Source: Enterococcus malodoratus ATCC 43197
GTDB lineage: Bacteria > Bacillota > Bacilli > Lactobacillales > Enterococcaceae
Length of the DNA stretch: 64,000 nt
Reading direction: 5' to 3'
NCBI RefSeq assembly: GCF_000407185.1
Contig: NZ_KE136482.1
Location: 620,001 to 684,000, forward strand
The notes beneath the pieces were generated by a model. It was given only the letters and a program-made list of their open reading frames with translations. It ran no database searches and had not been told where the DNA came from. Shown here one piece after another: positions 17,032 through 26,391 of the stretch. Position numbers and translations under genes: made by a program. Positions within the stretch are counted from its first letter, which is position 1. Each line of letters begins with the position of its first letter.

Positions 17032-17927
17032 GACAGCTTTTCGATCCCTTCTATTCCCTTATATTGTTCCAATATGTTACGAATCTCAGCATCTAATTCT
17101 GGAGATACCACTCTGACTGGGCTTTTCGGTGCACCCACGGGAATCCCTAATAGACCTAAGCTATATTTCAAAACACTTGGAACTGTAGCTAATTTTAAAA
17201 CTCCGCGAAAAGCATTAATGCTTTCCTGAAGCAACTCAGCTTTTTCTAAATTATTTTCTAGATAGGCCTGATAAATGCCTAAATCGGTTTTTGTTAAAAT
17301 ATTGGAGGTTGCAGCTACCGCGCCATCTGCGCCCTTTTTCAATGCTGAAAGAATCAAGGAATCAGAACCGACCAAGACTGAAAAATCTTCTCGATCATTC
17401 ACATCCAAATACATTTGAATATTTTCTATTTCTCCACTGCTGTCCTTGATTCCGATAATTTGCGGAACTTTGACTAGTTCTTTAAAAACCGACTCGCTAA
17501 TCGAAATTTTGGTATTCGCTGGAATATTGTAAAGGATGATCGGCAAATCTGTATTCGCGGCAATCGTTTGATAATGCTGAATCAGCTCCTGATCGCTCAC
17601 TTTGATCAAATAAGGAGTAATTATTGAGACGGCATCTACGCCAAGTTCGGTAAACTTGTTTGTCAACTTGATAACCGCATCTGTAGAGACTCCGCCGGAT
17701 CCGGCAAAAACAGGAACACGACCAGCTGTTTCATCAACAACTATTCTGACCAATGCTAACTTTTCTTCCTCGCTAAGTGCGTAAAACTCGCCATTTGTTC
17801 CCAGTATAAATAATCCATGAATACCGCTATCGATCAATTTATTGACCAGCTTACGCGTCGCTTTTTCATCGATGCCATTTTCTAACAGCGGTGTGACCAT
17901 TGCTGTGACGATTCCTTTGATTTTCAT
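17028..17927 (-). CDS. DapA/N-acetylneuraminate-lyase family aldolase, not lysine-biosynthetic
   Basis: A 299-residue pyruvate-dependent class I aldolase. Schiff-base Lys is K161 (IIGIKDSSG) and the general Tyr is Y133 (ILYNIPANT). Two residues that define true dihydrodipicolinate synthase are changed: position 138 is Asn instead of Arg, and the TT pair at 44-45 is TN. It is therefore more likely a keto-deoxy-sugar-acid aldolase or lyase of the KDG/sialic type. I placed the start at ATG 17927, which overlaps the SIS stop (ATGA); the longer upstream frame lies inside the SIS gene. It sits between a SIS isomerase-like gene and a second aldolase. Confidence 0.85.
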   Translation of the reverse strand: MKIKGIVTAMVTPLLENGIDEKATRKLVNKLIDSGIHGLFILGTNGEFYALSEEEKLALVRIVVDETAGRVPVFAGSGGVSTDAVIKLTNKFTELGVDAVSIITPYLIKVSDQELIQHYQTIAANTDLPIILYNIPANTKISISESVFKELVKVPQIIGIKDSSGEIENIQMYLDVNDREDFSVLVGSDSLILSALKKGADGAVAATSNILTKTDLGIYQAYLENNLEKAELLQESINAFRGVLKLATVPSVLKYSLGLLGIPVGAPKSPVRVVSPELDAEIRNILEQYKGIEGIEKLS

Positions 17928-18547
17928 TGTGTGCCAACTTCTTTCAAATTTTTGATTGATTCGCCTAAAGCACCACCTGGATGCCATTGGTAATACTTGT
18001 CCAGATCCAACTGCTCCTCTTGCTGCAATAAAATCGAAAGACATTGTAGTACTATGATTTCCGCAATAATCGAGATTCTCGGTGGTTTATTCAAATCATC
18101 ACCTTCCTGATTAACTCCAGCTAGAAGAAAAACTGTTGAATGGTCCTTTAACCAAGAATTCTCTCCTCCACTGACGCCAATGATTTTTGCACCCAGTCGT
18201 TTCAATGATTCCACAGTTCGCTTTAGCTCTTCTGTTTGTCCGCTATTTGAAATTGCGATAACAACATCTCCCGGAATCACTTGACCAGCAGAACCGTGGA
18301 TTGCTTCTGTTGTATCTAAGTAATATGTGGGCGTCCCAACAGATGAGTTTAAGGCAGCAATGTATTCCGCCACATGACTTGGTTTTCCAACGCCAGTAAT
18401 ATGAACCCGCCCATGATTTCTTTTTGACTCTGAAATTACTTCACAGGCCTCGACAACTTTCTCCTTATCTAAACGATTGATATAGTCATTGATTTCAGGT
18501 TGAAGGACTTCGATGTATGCTTCTAATTTGTTTGTAGTGATCCCCAT
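17924..18547 (-). CDS. SIS-domain sugar-phosphate isomerase-like protein (KpsF/GutQ type)
   Basis: A 207-residue single SIS domain. The nucleotide-like binding loop HITGVGKPSH, the mid segment TEAIHGSAGQV, the SNSGQTEEL sugar-phosphate loop and the C-terminal WHPGGALGES match arabinose-5-phosphate isomerase-like SIS proteins without the CBS domains. Members interconvert aldose and ketose phosphates or act in amino-sugar metabolism. It lies after the EIIC gene and overlaps the DapA-like gene, so it probably acts on the phosphorylated sugar that the PTS imports. The exact substrate is not readable from the sequence. Confidence 0.82.
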   Translation of the reverse strand: MGITTNKLEAYIEVLQPEINDYINRLDKEKVVEACEVISESKRNHGRVHITGVGKPSHVAEYIAALNSSVGTPTYYLDTTEAIHGSAGQVIPGDVVIAISNSGQTEELKRTVESLKRLGAKIIGVSGGENSWLKDHSTVFLLAGVNQEGDDLNKPPRISIIAEIIVLQCLSILLQQEEQLDLDKYYQWHPGGALGESIKNLKEVGTQ

Positions 18548-18616
18548 TTTATTGACCTCTCCTCTTTTGAAAACAGACTTAACAGATTGCTGCTAAGTCT
18601 GTTAAGTCCGAAAATT

Positions 18617-19879
18617 TTAAATGCCAAAGACTGACAGTATCTTGTCTAACAATATTCCCATAACGTTGTAGTCGATATTTGGGAAGGTAGAACCTTCGAT
18701 ACCTAATGTTCCATATAACGGGTAAAGGACCGTCGGCAGAAAAGCTAATAACAGACCGATAACAAATGACCCAACGACGGCTCCACGCCATCCGCCAGTA
18801 GAGTTTCCGAAAACACCCGCGGTCCCTCCAGAGAAGAAACAAATGTGAGCAGCCGGAATAATGACTACCGGAAACTTAAGAGCTACCATGATAAATACAC
18901 CGATCAATCCTGCAGCGTAAGAAGATAAGAAGCCAACGATTACTGCTGTAGGTGCGAATGGGAAAACGGTCGGCACATCTAATGCGGGACGAGAATTCGG
19001 AATAAATTTTTCAGAAATCGAAACAAATGCTGCTGTGATCTCTGCTAAGAACATCCGTACACCTGTCATCAGAATTGACATACCGGCAGTAAAGGTAAAT
19101 GCCTGAACGAATGGGAAAACCAGCCAATGTTGCGTGCCAGCTAATTCCTCCACGGCAGGACGCCCTGCTTTTAACGCTGAGACATAAAATAGAATCAGCA
19201 TGACCACTGAAACACCCATTAAGAAATCGCGGAAAAAAGACAACCATTTAGGAAAATTGATATGCTCTGTCGTTTTATCTTTGTGTTTACTAAACAACAT
19301 GCCAATATAGCCTGACAATGCATAACCAATCATATTGAAATGCCCAATCGCTGTTGTATCACTATTTGTAATTTTGCGCATAAATGGCTGGCATAATTCT
19401 GGCAATGCTGCCGAGAAGAAGCCTAATAATAACCCGCCAATAACAATTGCTGGAATATCCGCTACGTGATGCGCCTTTAAAATCAAAGAAAGCACACAAG
19501 CGAAAAATAAACTATGCCCTGTTGTAAAGAAAATGTTTTTAAACGGTGTAATTCTGGCGATCACAAGGTTCATGACAAAACCAACGATCAAGGTACAACT
19601 TGTAACAAAGGCAAACTCGGTTTGAGCCAGTGCGGTTGCCGCTTCAGGTGAAGCGACGACTCCTTGAATATGAAAGCCCGTTTGGAACAATTGGTTGAAG
19701 TTTTGCAAAGCGCCCGTCATAATCGACCCGCCGGCGCTGAAAACTAAGAATCCGATAATTGTTTTAAAGGTTCCCGTAAGTACCTCTGTCCCGCTTTTCT
19801 TTTGTGCCACTAAACCAATCAATGCTACCATCCCTAGCATGACTGCTGGTGTACTCAAGAAACTGATCAAAAAATCCAT
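18617..19879 (-). CDS. PTS EIIC, ascorbate (UlaA/SgaT) family
   Basis: A 420-residue membrane permease with about ten or more hydrophobic segments. The N-terminus (LGMVALIGLVAQKKS, then TIKTIIGF-like) and the later blocks GVRMFLAEITAAF, FAPTAVIVGF and VFGNSTGGWRGA match the SgaT/UlaA family that imports L-ascorbate in E. coli. Other members carry different sugar acids or pentitols, so ascorbate is not assured. It is 25 bases downstream of EIIB and 69 bases before the SIS gene. Confidence 0.9.
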   Translation of the reverse strand: MDFLISFLSTPAVMLGMVALIGLVAQKKSGTEVLTGTFKTIIGFLVFSAGGSIMTGALQNFNQLFQTGFHIQGVVASPEAATALAQTEFAFVTSCTLIVGFVMNLVIARITPFKNIFFTTGHSLFFACVLSLILKAHHVADIPAIVIGGLLLGFFSAALPELCQPFMRKITNSDTTAIGHFNMIGYALSGYIGMLFSKHKDKTTEHINFPKWLSFFRDFLMGVSVVMLILFYVSALKAGRPAVEELAGTQHWLVFPFVQAFTFTAGMSILMTGVRMFLAEITAAFVSISEKFIPNSRPALDVPTVFPFAPTAVIVGFLSSYAAGLIGVFIMVALKFPVVIIPAAHICFFSGGTAGVFGNSTGGWRGAVVGSFVIGLLLAFLPTVLYPLYGTLGIEGSTFPNIDYNVMGILLDKILSVFGI

Positions 19880-19904
19880 TTTTATTTCCCTCCCATGATG
19901 TTTC

Positions 19905-20189
19905 TTACTTTAATTCTGCCAAGGCCGCTTCCAGTTTTGCTTTGATTTCATTTTTGTCGACAATATTGCTTATTCCGATTAATTTATAAGGCAGATTTTT
20001 TTGTGCTAACTCTTCTGCTACATCCGGTAAAGTGATGATCATTTCTCCGCCAAACCCTGGTACGCCATCAAGTGAAGAGTGCTCAACCTCAATCGGAAAA
20101 TCATTGGCTTTGACAACCTCTGCTACTTTGATTTTTAACATTAAACTTGATCCAACTCCTGCGCGACACGCAACTAATGCTTTATACAT
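19905..20189 (-). CDS. PTS EIIB, ascorbate/lactose-like fold
   Basis: A 94-residue phosphotransfer domain. The active-site cysteine lies in the P-loop-like VACRAGVGSSLM near residue 8. It receives phosphate from EIIA and passes it to the sugar entering through EIIC. I chose the second of two in-frame ATGs because AAGGGAGAG lies seven bases before it; the first ATG (20195) is too close. It lies between EIIA and EIIC of the same operon. Confidence 0.88.
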   Translation of the reverse strand: MYKALVACRAGVGSSLMLKIKVAEVVKANDFPIEVEHSSLDGVPGFGGEMIITLPDVAEELAQKNLPYKLIGISNIVDKNEIKAKLEAALAELK

Positions 20190-20238
20190 ACTCATTCTCT
20201 CCCTTACTGTTTGATTGCTGAAAATTGTTTAATCACTT

Positions 20239-20682
20239 TTATTGATTGTTAAAATAGCTGATAAATGCTTCTTTTGAAGAAACGTTTTCTAAAAACTCAA
20301 TGAAGCTTTCTTGGCTTAATAAATCCGCTAACTTTGACAGCAGCTCAATGTGCTCATTGCTCGCTTTGGCGCTAAGCGGAAACAAATATTTTACAGGATC
20401 ATTCGTTGCATGACCCGAAACGACCGGGGCTTTTAATCGAACAAACCCTAAACCTAATTTGTTCGCGCCATCTTCCACCGGCGCATGAGGCAATGCGATA
20501 TTTTTTGTAATTACAATATAGGGGCCTGTCTCTCGATAAATGCGGAGGACAGATTCTACATAATTATCTGTTACAGCCCCATCTTCTATTAATGGATCAA
20601 AAGATCTTTTTACCGCTTCTTCAAAATTTTCCGCCTCTACATCCAATTGGATATAGGATTCATCGATGCTTTCTTGCAGCAC
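20239..20682 (-). CDS. PTS EIIA (fructose/mannitol-like EIIA_2 domain)
   Basis: A 147-residue EIIA domain with the active histidine in NIALPHAPVEDGANK, which is nearly the same motif as the EIIA domain at the C-terminus of the PRD activator of this operon. Two GTG codons could start it, at 20691 and 20682. AGAGAGG directly abuts the first and is eight bases from the second, so I prefer 20682. It is the first gene of the seven-gene operon that runs down to 14307. Confidence 0.85.
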   Translation of the reverse strand: MLQESIDESYIQLDVEAENFEEAVKRSFDPLIEDGAVTDNYVESVLRIYRETGPYIVITKNIALPHAPVEDGANKLGLGFVRLKAPVVSGHATNDPVKYLFPLSAKASNEHIELLSKLADLLSQESFIEFLENVSSKEAFISYFNNQ

Positions 20683-20691
20683 TTCGTTCAC

Positions 20692-21202
20692 CTCTCTTTT
20701 ATAAATTTTCTTTACATCCTCACTATATTTGACAACGCATACATCCGCAATCCAAAGTCAGTTCGCTTTATTTTAGAAAAGACACAAGGAGTGAACCGTA
20801 CTATTCTTTATAGAGAAAGACCGTCTATAAAAATATTGATTCACTAACTATATTTATCTTTTCAACCAAAAAGAGTTCACAACTTTTTTTATATTCAGAA
20901 AAGTTGGTCTAACATTTACATTTTTAGTCAGCTTTCCAGAACTAAAAAAGGGTTTGAGTATTTTTGATTTGAGGATACGGCTTCTAGTTTCTTTCGTATA
21001 AAATTTCTAAGCTGCAATCAACGCTATTGGAGAGCATCCAGAATCATCATTTTGTTGCTTATCACTATTTTGATCAAATCAATAAAATGGTCTTCACTGC
21101 CTTTGATCAAGGAATATAAAAACATCAATCTACTAATTGCCGCCTTATTAATAAGCGGGGTCATTGCTAGTCTCATCTTGATAGAGATAAAAATGGCTAT
21201 AC
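20692..21202. other. 510-bp intergenic region with possible membrane-protein remnant
   Basis: The left part (20692-20850) must hold the promoter of the PTS operon, though I see no convincing -35/-10 pair. On the plus strand an open frame without an ATG runs from about 20968 into the terminator at 21203. It encodes two strongly hydrophobic stretches (about IIILLLITILIK and LLIAALLISGVIASLILI) and a basic tail. It could be the decayed 3' end of a membrane-protein gene or a small membrane peptide using the TTG at 21052. I see no RBS and hold this weakly. Confidence 0.25.
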
Positions 21203-21234
21203 ACAAAAAGAAGGGAAGTCAAATGACTTCCCTT
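21203..21234 (-). terminator. Terminator of the 6-phospho-beta-glucosidase gene
   Basis: A near-perfect palindromic stem (AAGGGAAGTC with GACTTCCCTT, 4-base loop) is followed on the minus strand by C and five T, 15 bases after the stop at 21249. Confidence 0.88.
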
Positions 21235-21248
21235 TTCATGTCGTACGA

Positions 21249-22664
<1,416 letters not shown>

Positions 22665-22714
22665 TTATAATGCCTCTTTTCTATTTGATTTGGTAGTTTT
22701 TCGCATAAAACGTC

Positions 22715-22792
22715 AAAAACCCGCCAACAAATAAGCGTTCTTCACGCGTAATTTGCTAACAGGTTTAGCTTGCTTGATGCAATCACTATCCA
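22715..22792 (-). promoter_or_regulatory. LicT/BglG-type RAT antiterminator and overlapping terminator
   Basis: On the minus strand the leader has a ribonucleic antiterminator sequence, GGATAGTGATTGCATC followed by AAGCAAGCTAAACC (22792-22761). It overlaps a terminator whose long stem pairs AACCTGTTAGCAAAT with ATTTGTTGGCGGGTT and ends in five T. This is the classical mutually exclusive RAT/terminator pair bound by BglG/LicT proteins. The gene controlled is the GH1 enzyme at 22664. Confidence 0.82.
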
Positions 22793-22813
22793 TTTGTATT
22801 CATTTCTAATTGA

Positions 22814-22843
22814 ATTATAGCATTACGAATCAAAAAAATGCAA
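22814..22843 (-). promoter_or_regulatory. Promoter of the GH1 gene
   Basis: TTGCAT (22843-22838) and a perfect TATAAT (22819-22814), spaced by 18 bases on the minus strand, directly upstream of the RAT leader. Confidence 0.7.
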
Positions 22844-22856
22844 ACGCTTTTTCAAG

Positions 22857-23597
22857 CTAAAAAAAACGTTCCTGCATTTCTTTGACCCGCTGTTTTAATT
22901 CACAAGCATTCTTCTTCGCTTTTTCCAAAGAGTCGATTAAATTATCACAAGCGGTAATAATACTGTCGTCTGGCTTCGTTGGATTCAACAATAATTTGAT
23001 GTCCTGTCTTTCTTGATTGATCGCGTTCAGCATTCGCAAAATCGCCGCCAAAGAATATTTGGCTCCTCTCAGAGTTCGAATGATTTTTAAGCGCTTAAGG
23101 TCTTCACTATCATAAATCCGATAGTTATTCTTGCTTCTTTTAACTGCAAGCAGACCGTTTCGCTCCCAGTTTCGCAATGCCTCCGAGGTAACGCCTAAAT
23201 ACTCCGCGACCTCACTTCTGGTCAGGTATATTTCCGTCCCATCGTTTTTTCCTGCAAGGATGCTTTCTGCCACTTCGATGACATCTGTTGCCTCGTTTAT
23301 TTCCTGATCCACTAACTTAAGATAACGATCAAGCAATGCCTGAGCCGTTACAAAATCATAACGTGCTATAGCCTTTACCATATCCACCATTGTGATTCGC
23401 AAACCTGATTGCAGTACTTCGATCTGAAAAGCGATTTGAGCAATTTTGATTGTCTCAATATGATAATCAGTAAAAACACGGTAGCCATTTTCCGCTCTTG
23501 GAGGAATAGGAATCAACTCCCACTCCTCATAACGGCGAATCGTATTCGGATGTAAGCCGACGATTTTCGCTACCTCCGAAGTTCTATAAGTTTTCAT
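22857..23597 (-). CDS. MerR-family regulator with two HTH domains
   Basis: A 246-residue protein that carries two MerR-type winged-helix domains: YRTSEVAKIVGLHPNTIRR at the N-terminus and LTRSEVAEYLGVTSEALR near residue 125, each followed by a dimerisation-like helix. Normal MerR proteins have one. The start at 23597 is set by GAAGGGG six bases upstream; the longest frame begins inside the preceding gene region. It is co-oriented with the helicase gene, whose stop is 15 bases upstream, so the two are probably one operon. I see no metal-binding cysteine cluster; the inducer is unknown. Confidence 0.82.
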   Translation of the reverse strand: MKTYRTSEVAKIVGLHPNTIRRYEEWELIPIPPRAENGYRVFTDYHIETIKIAQIAFQIEVLQSGLRITMVDMVKAIARYDFVTAQALLDRYLKLVDQEINEATDVIEVAESILAGKNDGTEIYLTRSEVAEYLGVTSEALRNWERNGLLAVKRSKNNYRIYDSEDLKRLKIIRTLRGAKYSLAAILRMLNAINQERQDIKLLLNPTKPDDSIITACDNLIDSLEKAKKNACELKQRVKEMQERFF

Positions 23598-23612
23598 CGC
23601 AAGCCCCTTCAA

Positions 23613-25583
23613 TTAATCGTTAATCAAGAGTGTTAATTCGTGCAGCGCGCGCGAACAACTGGTGTAGAGAATCGTGCTTCTCTGATTCATTTGACGCGCT
23701 TGAATATCCGGCAAAATTACTTGATCAAATTCTAACCCTTTGGCAAATTGGGCAGTGGTAATGATGATCCCTTCAGTAATTCTTTTAGTATCCTTTTCAA
23801 AACGAATCAAGTTCTCCTGAGGAAAATCAGCTTCGATCTGTGCCGCCTCTTGCCAATTCTGACAAATTATACCACAAGATCCATAGCTGCTTTGCTTGAA
23901 CTCTGCAATTTTTTGCGCCAGCAGTTTTTTTCTATATGGAAGAACTTCGACATCTTTCCCATGCCGTTCCACAGGTTGTAGATCCTCCGCCGCGATAAAT
24001 CGTTTAGCAAATGCCATGATTTCAAAACTTGAACGGTAACTCGTATTGAATTTTAATAGCCTTGCGTTTGGAAGCAGATTTTGAATTTCTATCAGAAAGT
24101 CATTATCCGTCGGAATTAATGACTGATGAATATCGCCGCAAATCGTTTTTTGACAAGGAAATAACCGATCAATAACCGAAAGCTGCAGCAAAGAATAATC
24201 CTGCATTTCATCGATCACCAAGTGCTGAACTTGTTTATTAGGTTTAATCCCTTCGATCATCGACTTGAAAAATAGGTAAGGGAATAAATCAGAATAATTA
24301 ATGAGATTGCCTACCTTCCCATGTTCCAAGTTCTTTGCGGCCAAAAATTGATAATAATCAGATAGACTTCCCGTTGTACTGATTTTTTTCTTGAAGATTT
24401 GCTCCAACTGCTTTGAAATTTTTTCACGTCTTAATTCTGATACTTGTCTGCTAAGTAATCGCGAAACTTCCTGAATGATTTCGGTTAAACTTTTTTCTGA
24501 CTGCTGTTCAACAAAGCGACCGATCTCTTCTGATGTAAACCGTTGATTGTCAACGACTATTTCTGTTGAAGCAAGGCGTTCCTTCAAGTTTTCGAAATGT
24601 TTCCGTAACTGGCAAAAAAATTCTTTCGATTGTTTGAATCTATAATTCTCAGCTTGTTTAGAATTGGGATTTTCCAGTACTGCTTTCAATTCATCGTGGC
24701 GATCAGTCACTTGGTATTTTTCGTCAAGAAACATTGAGCCCAAGTTTACTATGTCCACTTGCGTCAGCTCGTCTTCCCCCAACTCGGGTAGAACGGTGGA
24801 GATATAATCCGCGAAGACTTGATTTGGTGAAACGATCAGAATATCCGAAGCTGCTAATTCGTCCTTTTTTTGATAGAGCAGATAAGCCATGCGATGAAGC
24901 GCAATCGATGTCTTCCCCGAACCGGCAACACCTTGGATGATTAAATTTTTAGTTTTCGTGTCTCTTATCGCCGCATTTTGTTCCTTTTGAATCGTGTGAA
25001 TAATTGTTTTCATTTCATTCGAGGTACTCTTACCCAGCTCACGCATGAGCAGTTCATCATTGATCGCATCATTCGTATCGACCATAAAACTGATCGTGCC
25101 ATCCTTAATTTCAAATTGTCGTTTCAAACGCAATTTTCCGTGAAATTCTCGACCGTGGGACTCGTAATAAGCATCGCCCAAGGAAAAATCATAATAGAGG
25201 GACGAGATGGGAGCCCGCCAATCATAAATCAATTGTTCGCCGAAACGATCCGCAAATCCATAACGCCCGATGTAAAAATCCTCCACTTCATCTTCCTCTA
25301 AAAACTGAAATGCAATCTTACTGAAATAAGGTGTATTCTTTTGATAGTTTAATTTCTTCAGTATATTTGATTCCAGTACGCTGCGGCTGTCGATGAATTT
25401 CAAATTTTGATGGTGATTGTACACTTCATATTTGTCCAACTCATTTTTATAATCAATCGTGTAGTGTTTTAGCTCTTTATAATTGGCTTCATTCATATCC
25501 AAAGTGTTCTCAACTTCTGCAATCTTACTCTCTAGTTTGTTCTTTACAGTGGCCAAATAATTCGTCTCATTGATCGAACTCAT
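23613..25583 (-). CDS. HelD-like superfamily 1 helicase (RNA polymerase recycling factor)
   Basis: A 656-residue UvrD/Rep-type ATPase. The N-terminal coiled-coil arm (residues about 1-60, highly charged), the YIGRYGFADR and YDWRAPISSLYYDF blocks, the Walker A GVAGSGKTSIALHR near residue 220, the Walker B-like LVIDEMQDYS and the C-terminal KGLEFDQVILPD are the HelD signature. In Bacillus HelD pulls stalled RNA polymerase off DNA, and related proteins give rifampicin tolerance. This copy is shorter than the usual roughly 770 residues. It is followed at once by the double-HTH MerR gene. Confidence 0.85.
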   Translation of the reverse strand: MSSINETNYLATVKNKLESKIAEVENTLDMNEANYKELKHYTIDYKNELDKYEVYNHHQNLKFIDSRSVLESNILKKLNYQKNTPYFSKIAFQFLEEDEVEDFYIGRYGFADRFGEQLIYDWRAPISSLYYDFSLGDAYYESHGREFHGKLRLKRQFEIKDGTISFMVDTNDAINDELLMRELGKSTSNEMKTIIHTIQKEQNAAIRDTKTKNLIIQGVAGSGKTSIALHRMAYLLYQKKDELAASDILIVSPNQVFADYISTVLPELGEDELTQVDIVNLGSMFLDEKYQVTDRHDELKAVLENPNSKQAENYRFKQSKEFFCQLRKHFENLKERLASTEIVVDNQRFTSEEIGRFVEQQSEKSLTEIIQEVSRLLSRQVSELRREKISKQLEQIFKKKISTTGSLSDYYQFLAAKNLEHGKVGNLINYSDLFPYLFFKSMIEGIKPNKQVQHLVIDEMQDYSLLQLSVIDRLFPCQKTICGDIHQSLIPTDNDFLIEIQNLLPNARLLKFNTSYRSSFEIMAFAKRFIAAEDLQPVERHGKDVEVLPYRKKLLAQKIAEFKQSSYGSCGIICQNWQEAAQIEADFPQENLIRFEKDTKRITEGIIITTAQFAKGLEFDQVILPDIQARQMNQRSTILYTSCSRALHELTLLIND

Positions 25584-25989
25584 ACAATCCTCCCCTTTCG
25601 TCAGACTTCATCTTAGCAAATCAGATCAGGCATGGTGTTATAGTGGAGGGTTTAAAAATAAAAAAACATCGAAAAAAACGGAATATCCCATTCCACAACT
25701 CCTCGGCCGATTCATTGTACAAGTTGTATTATTCGACCTCAGCAGATACCAACCTTTGAGATTAATCAGATATTTACGATTCTAGTAAACATAATTATTT
25801 TATGTGCACGAAAGATTAAATCTTCAATTTGATCTAACTTACTTTTTGCTCACAAAACATAAAAACAACTATGAATTTTTACGTTTTATGAATTTGTTCA
25901 TTTTGTCTTTCCTCTATAGAATGACTTATATAGGCTGCGCTCACAGCAAAGTACATAGAACAGACTATTTCAAACAAGGAGGAAGAAAA
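25584..25989. other. 405-bp divergent intergenic region
   Basis: AT-rich region between the helicase and the small plus-strand gene. A plausible plus-strand promoter is TTGTCT (25903-25908) with TATATA (25927-25932) at 18-base spacing. On the minus side a TATAAC near 25630 could serve the helicase. A longer frame upstream of the 62-residue gene (from 25804) is open but has no RBS and odd composition, so I do not call it. Confidence 0.4.
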
Positions 25990-26178
25990 ATGGATACTAG
26001 AGACGGACCGCACCCAGAAACATACCTTAACTATGCAATATTCAACGGTGATTATCCCGCAATCAAGATGTTTCCCGACACCGGGTTCATCTATGTTCGC
26101 TTGATTTCGGTGATCTTTGCTTTAGCAGGATGGCATAAAAGGACGCTCAATTTTGATTATTTCACCGAAGAAGCCTAG
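25990..26178 (+). CDS. Orphan 62-residue protein of unknown function
   Basis: I do not recognise this protein. It is a 62-residue frame with a very strong Shine-Dalgarno (AAGGAGGAAG) five bases before its ATG, a candidate promoter about 60 bases upstream, and a strong terminator whose stem begins inside its last codons. The N-terminal half is polar with Asp, Pro and aromatic residues (MDTRDGPHPETYLNYAI); the middle has one moderately hydrophobic stretch (FIYVRLISVIFALAGW); the C-terminus is acidic (DYFTEEA). It could be a small membrane-associated or regulatory protein. The expression signals make it more credible than most short frames. Confidence 0.6.
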   Translation: MDTRDGPHPETYLNYAIFNGDYPAIKMFPDTGFIYVRLISVIFALAGWHKRTLNFDYFTEEA

Positions 26179-26210
26179 CAGAAAAATTCTGCTAGGCTTC
26201 TTATTTATTT
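26168..26210 (+). terminator. Terminator of the 62-residue protein gene
   Basis: A perfect 16-bp stem (AAGAAGCCTAGCAGAA with its complement, 3-base loop) followed by a T-rich tail; the stem includes the stop codon of the gene. Confidence 0.92.
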
Positions 26211-26391
26211 TACTATATCTGAAAGGATATCTTTTCTACTTCAGTCTTCCCCAAAAAACTATCTTCCAAATTAATGATGCGCTTTCACCTGCATTTTGAT
26301 AGTATTTATATAATGAACTAAATGGAGGTTTGGAATGAAAAAGAAATTATTTTTAATGCGGCATGGCGAAACACTTTTTAATCAACGCCGA

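Noticed and set aside
17028-17927. Lysine-biosynthetic dapA
   Set aside because: Arg138 is Asn and Thr45 is Asn, and the gene lies in a sugar PTS operon, so dihydrodipicolinate synthase is unlikely.
20692-20850. Sigma-54 type promoter before the PTS operon
   Set aside because: GG and GC pairs occur but not at the required 10-base spacing, and the activator has no sigma-54 interaction domain.
22839-22854. cre-like TGCAAACGCTTTTTCA upstream of the GH1 promoter
   Set aside because: Three mismatches to the 14-base cre consensus; only a two-base insertion would make it fit, so I do not call it.
25804-25989. N-terminal extension of the 62-residue protein
   Set aside because: The frame is open, but no RBS precedes any early start and the strong RBS and ATG at 25990 decide the start. 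The promoter candidate also lies inside this stretch.
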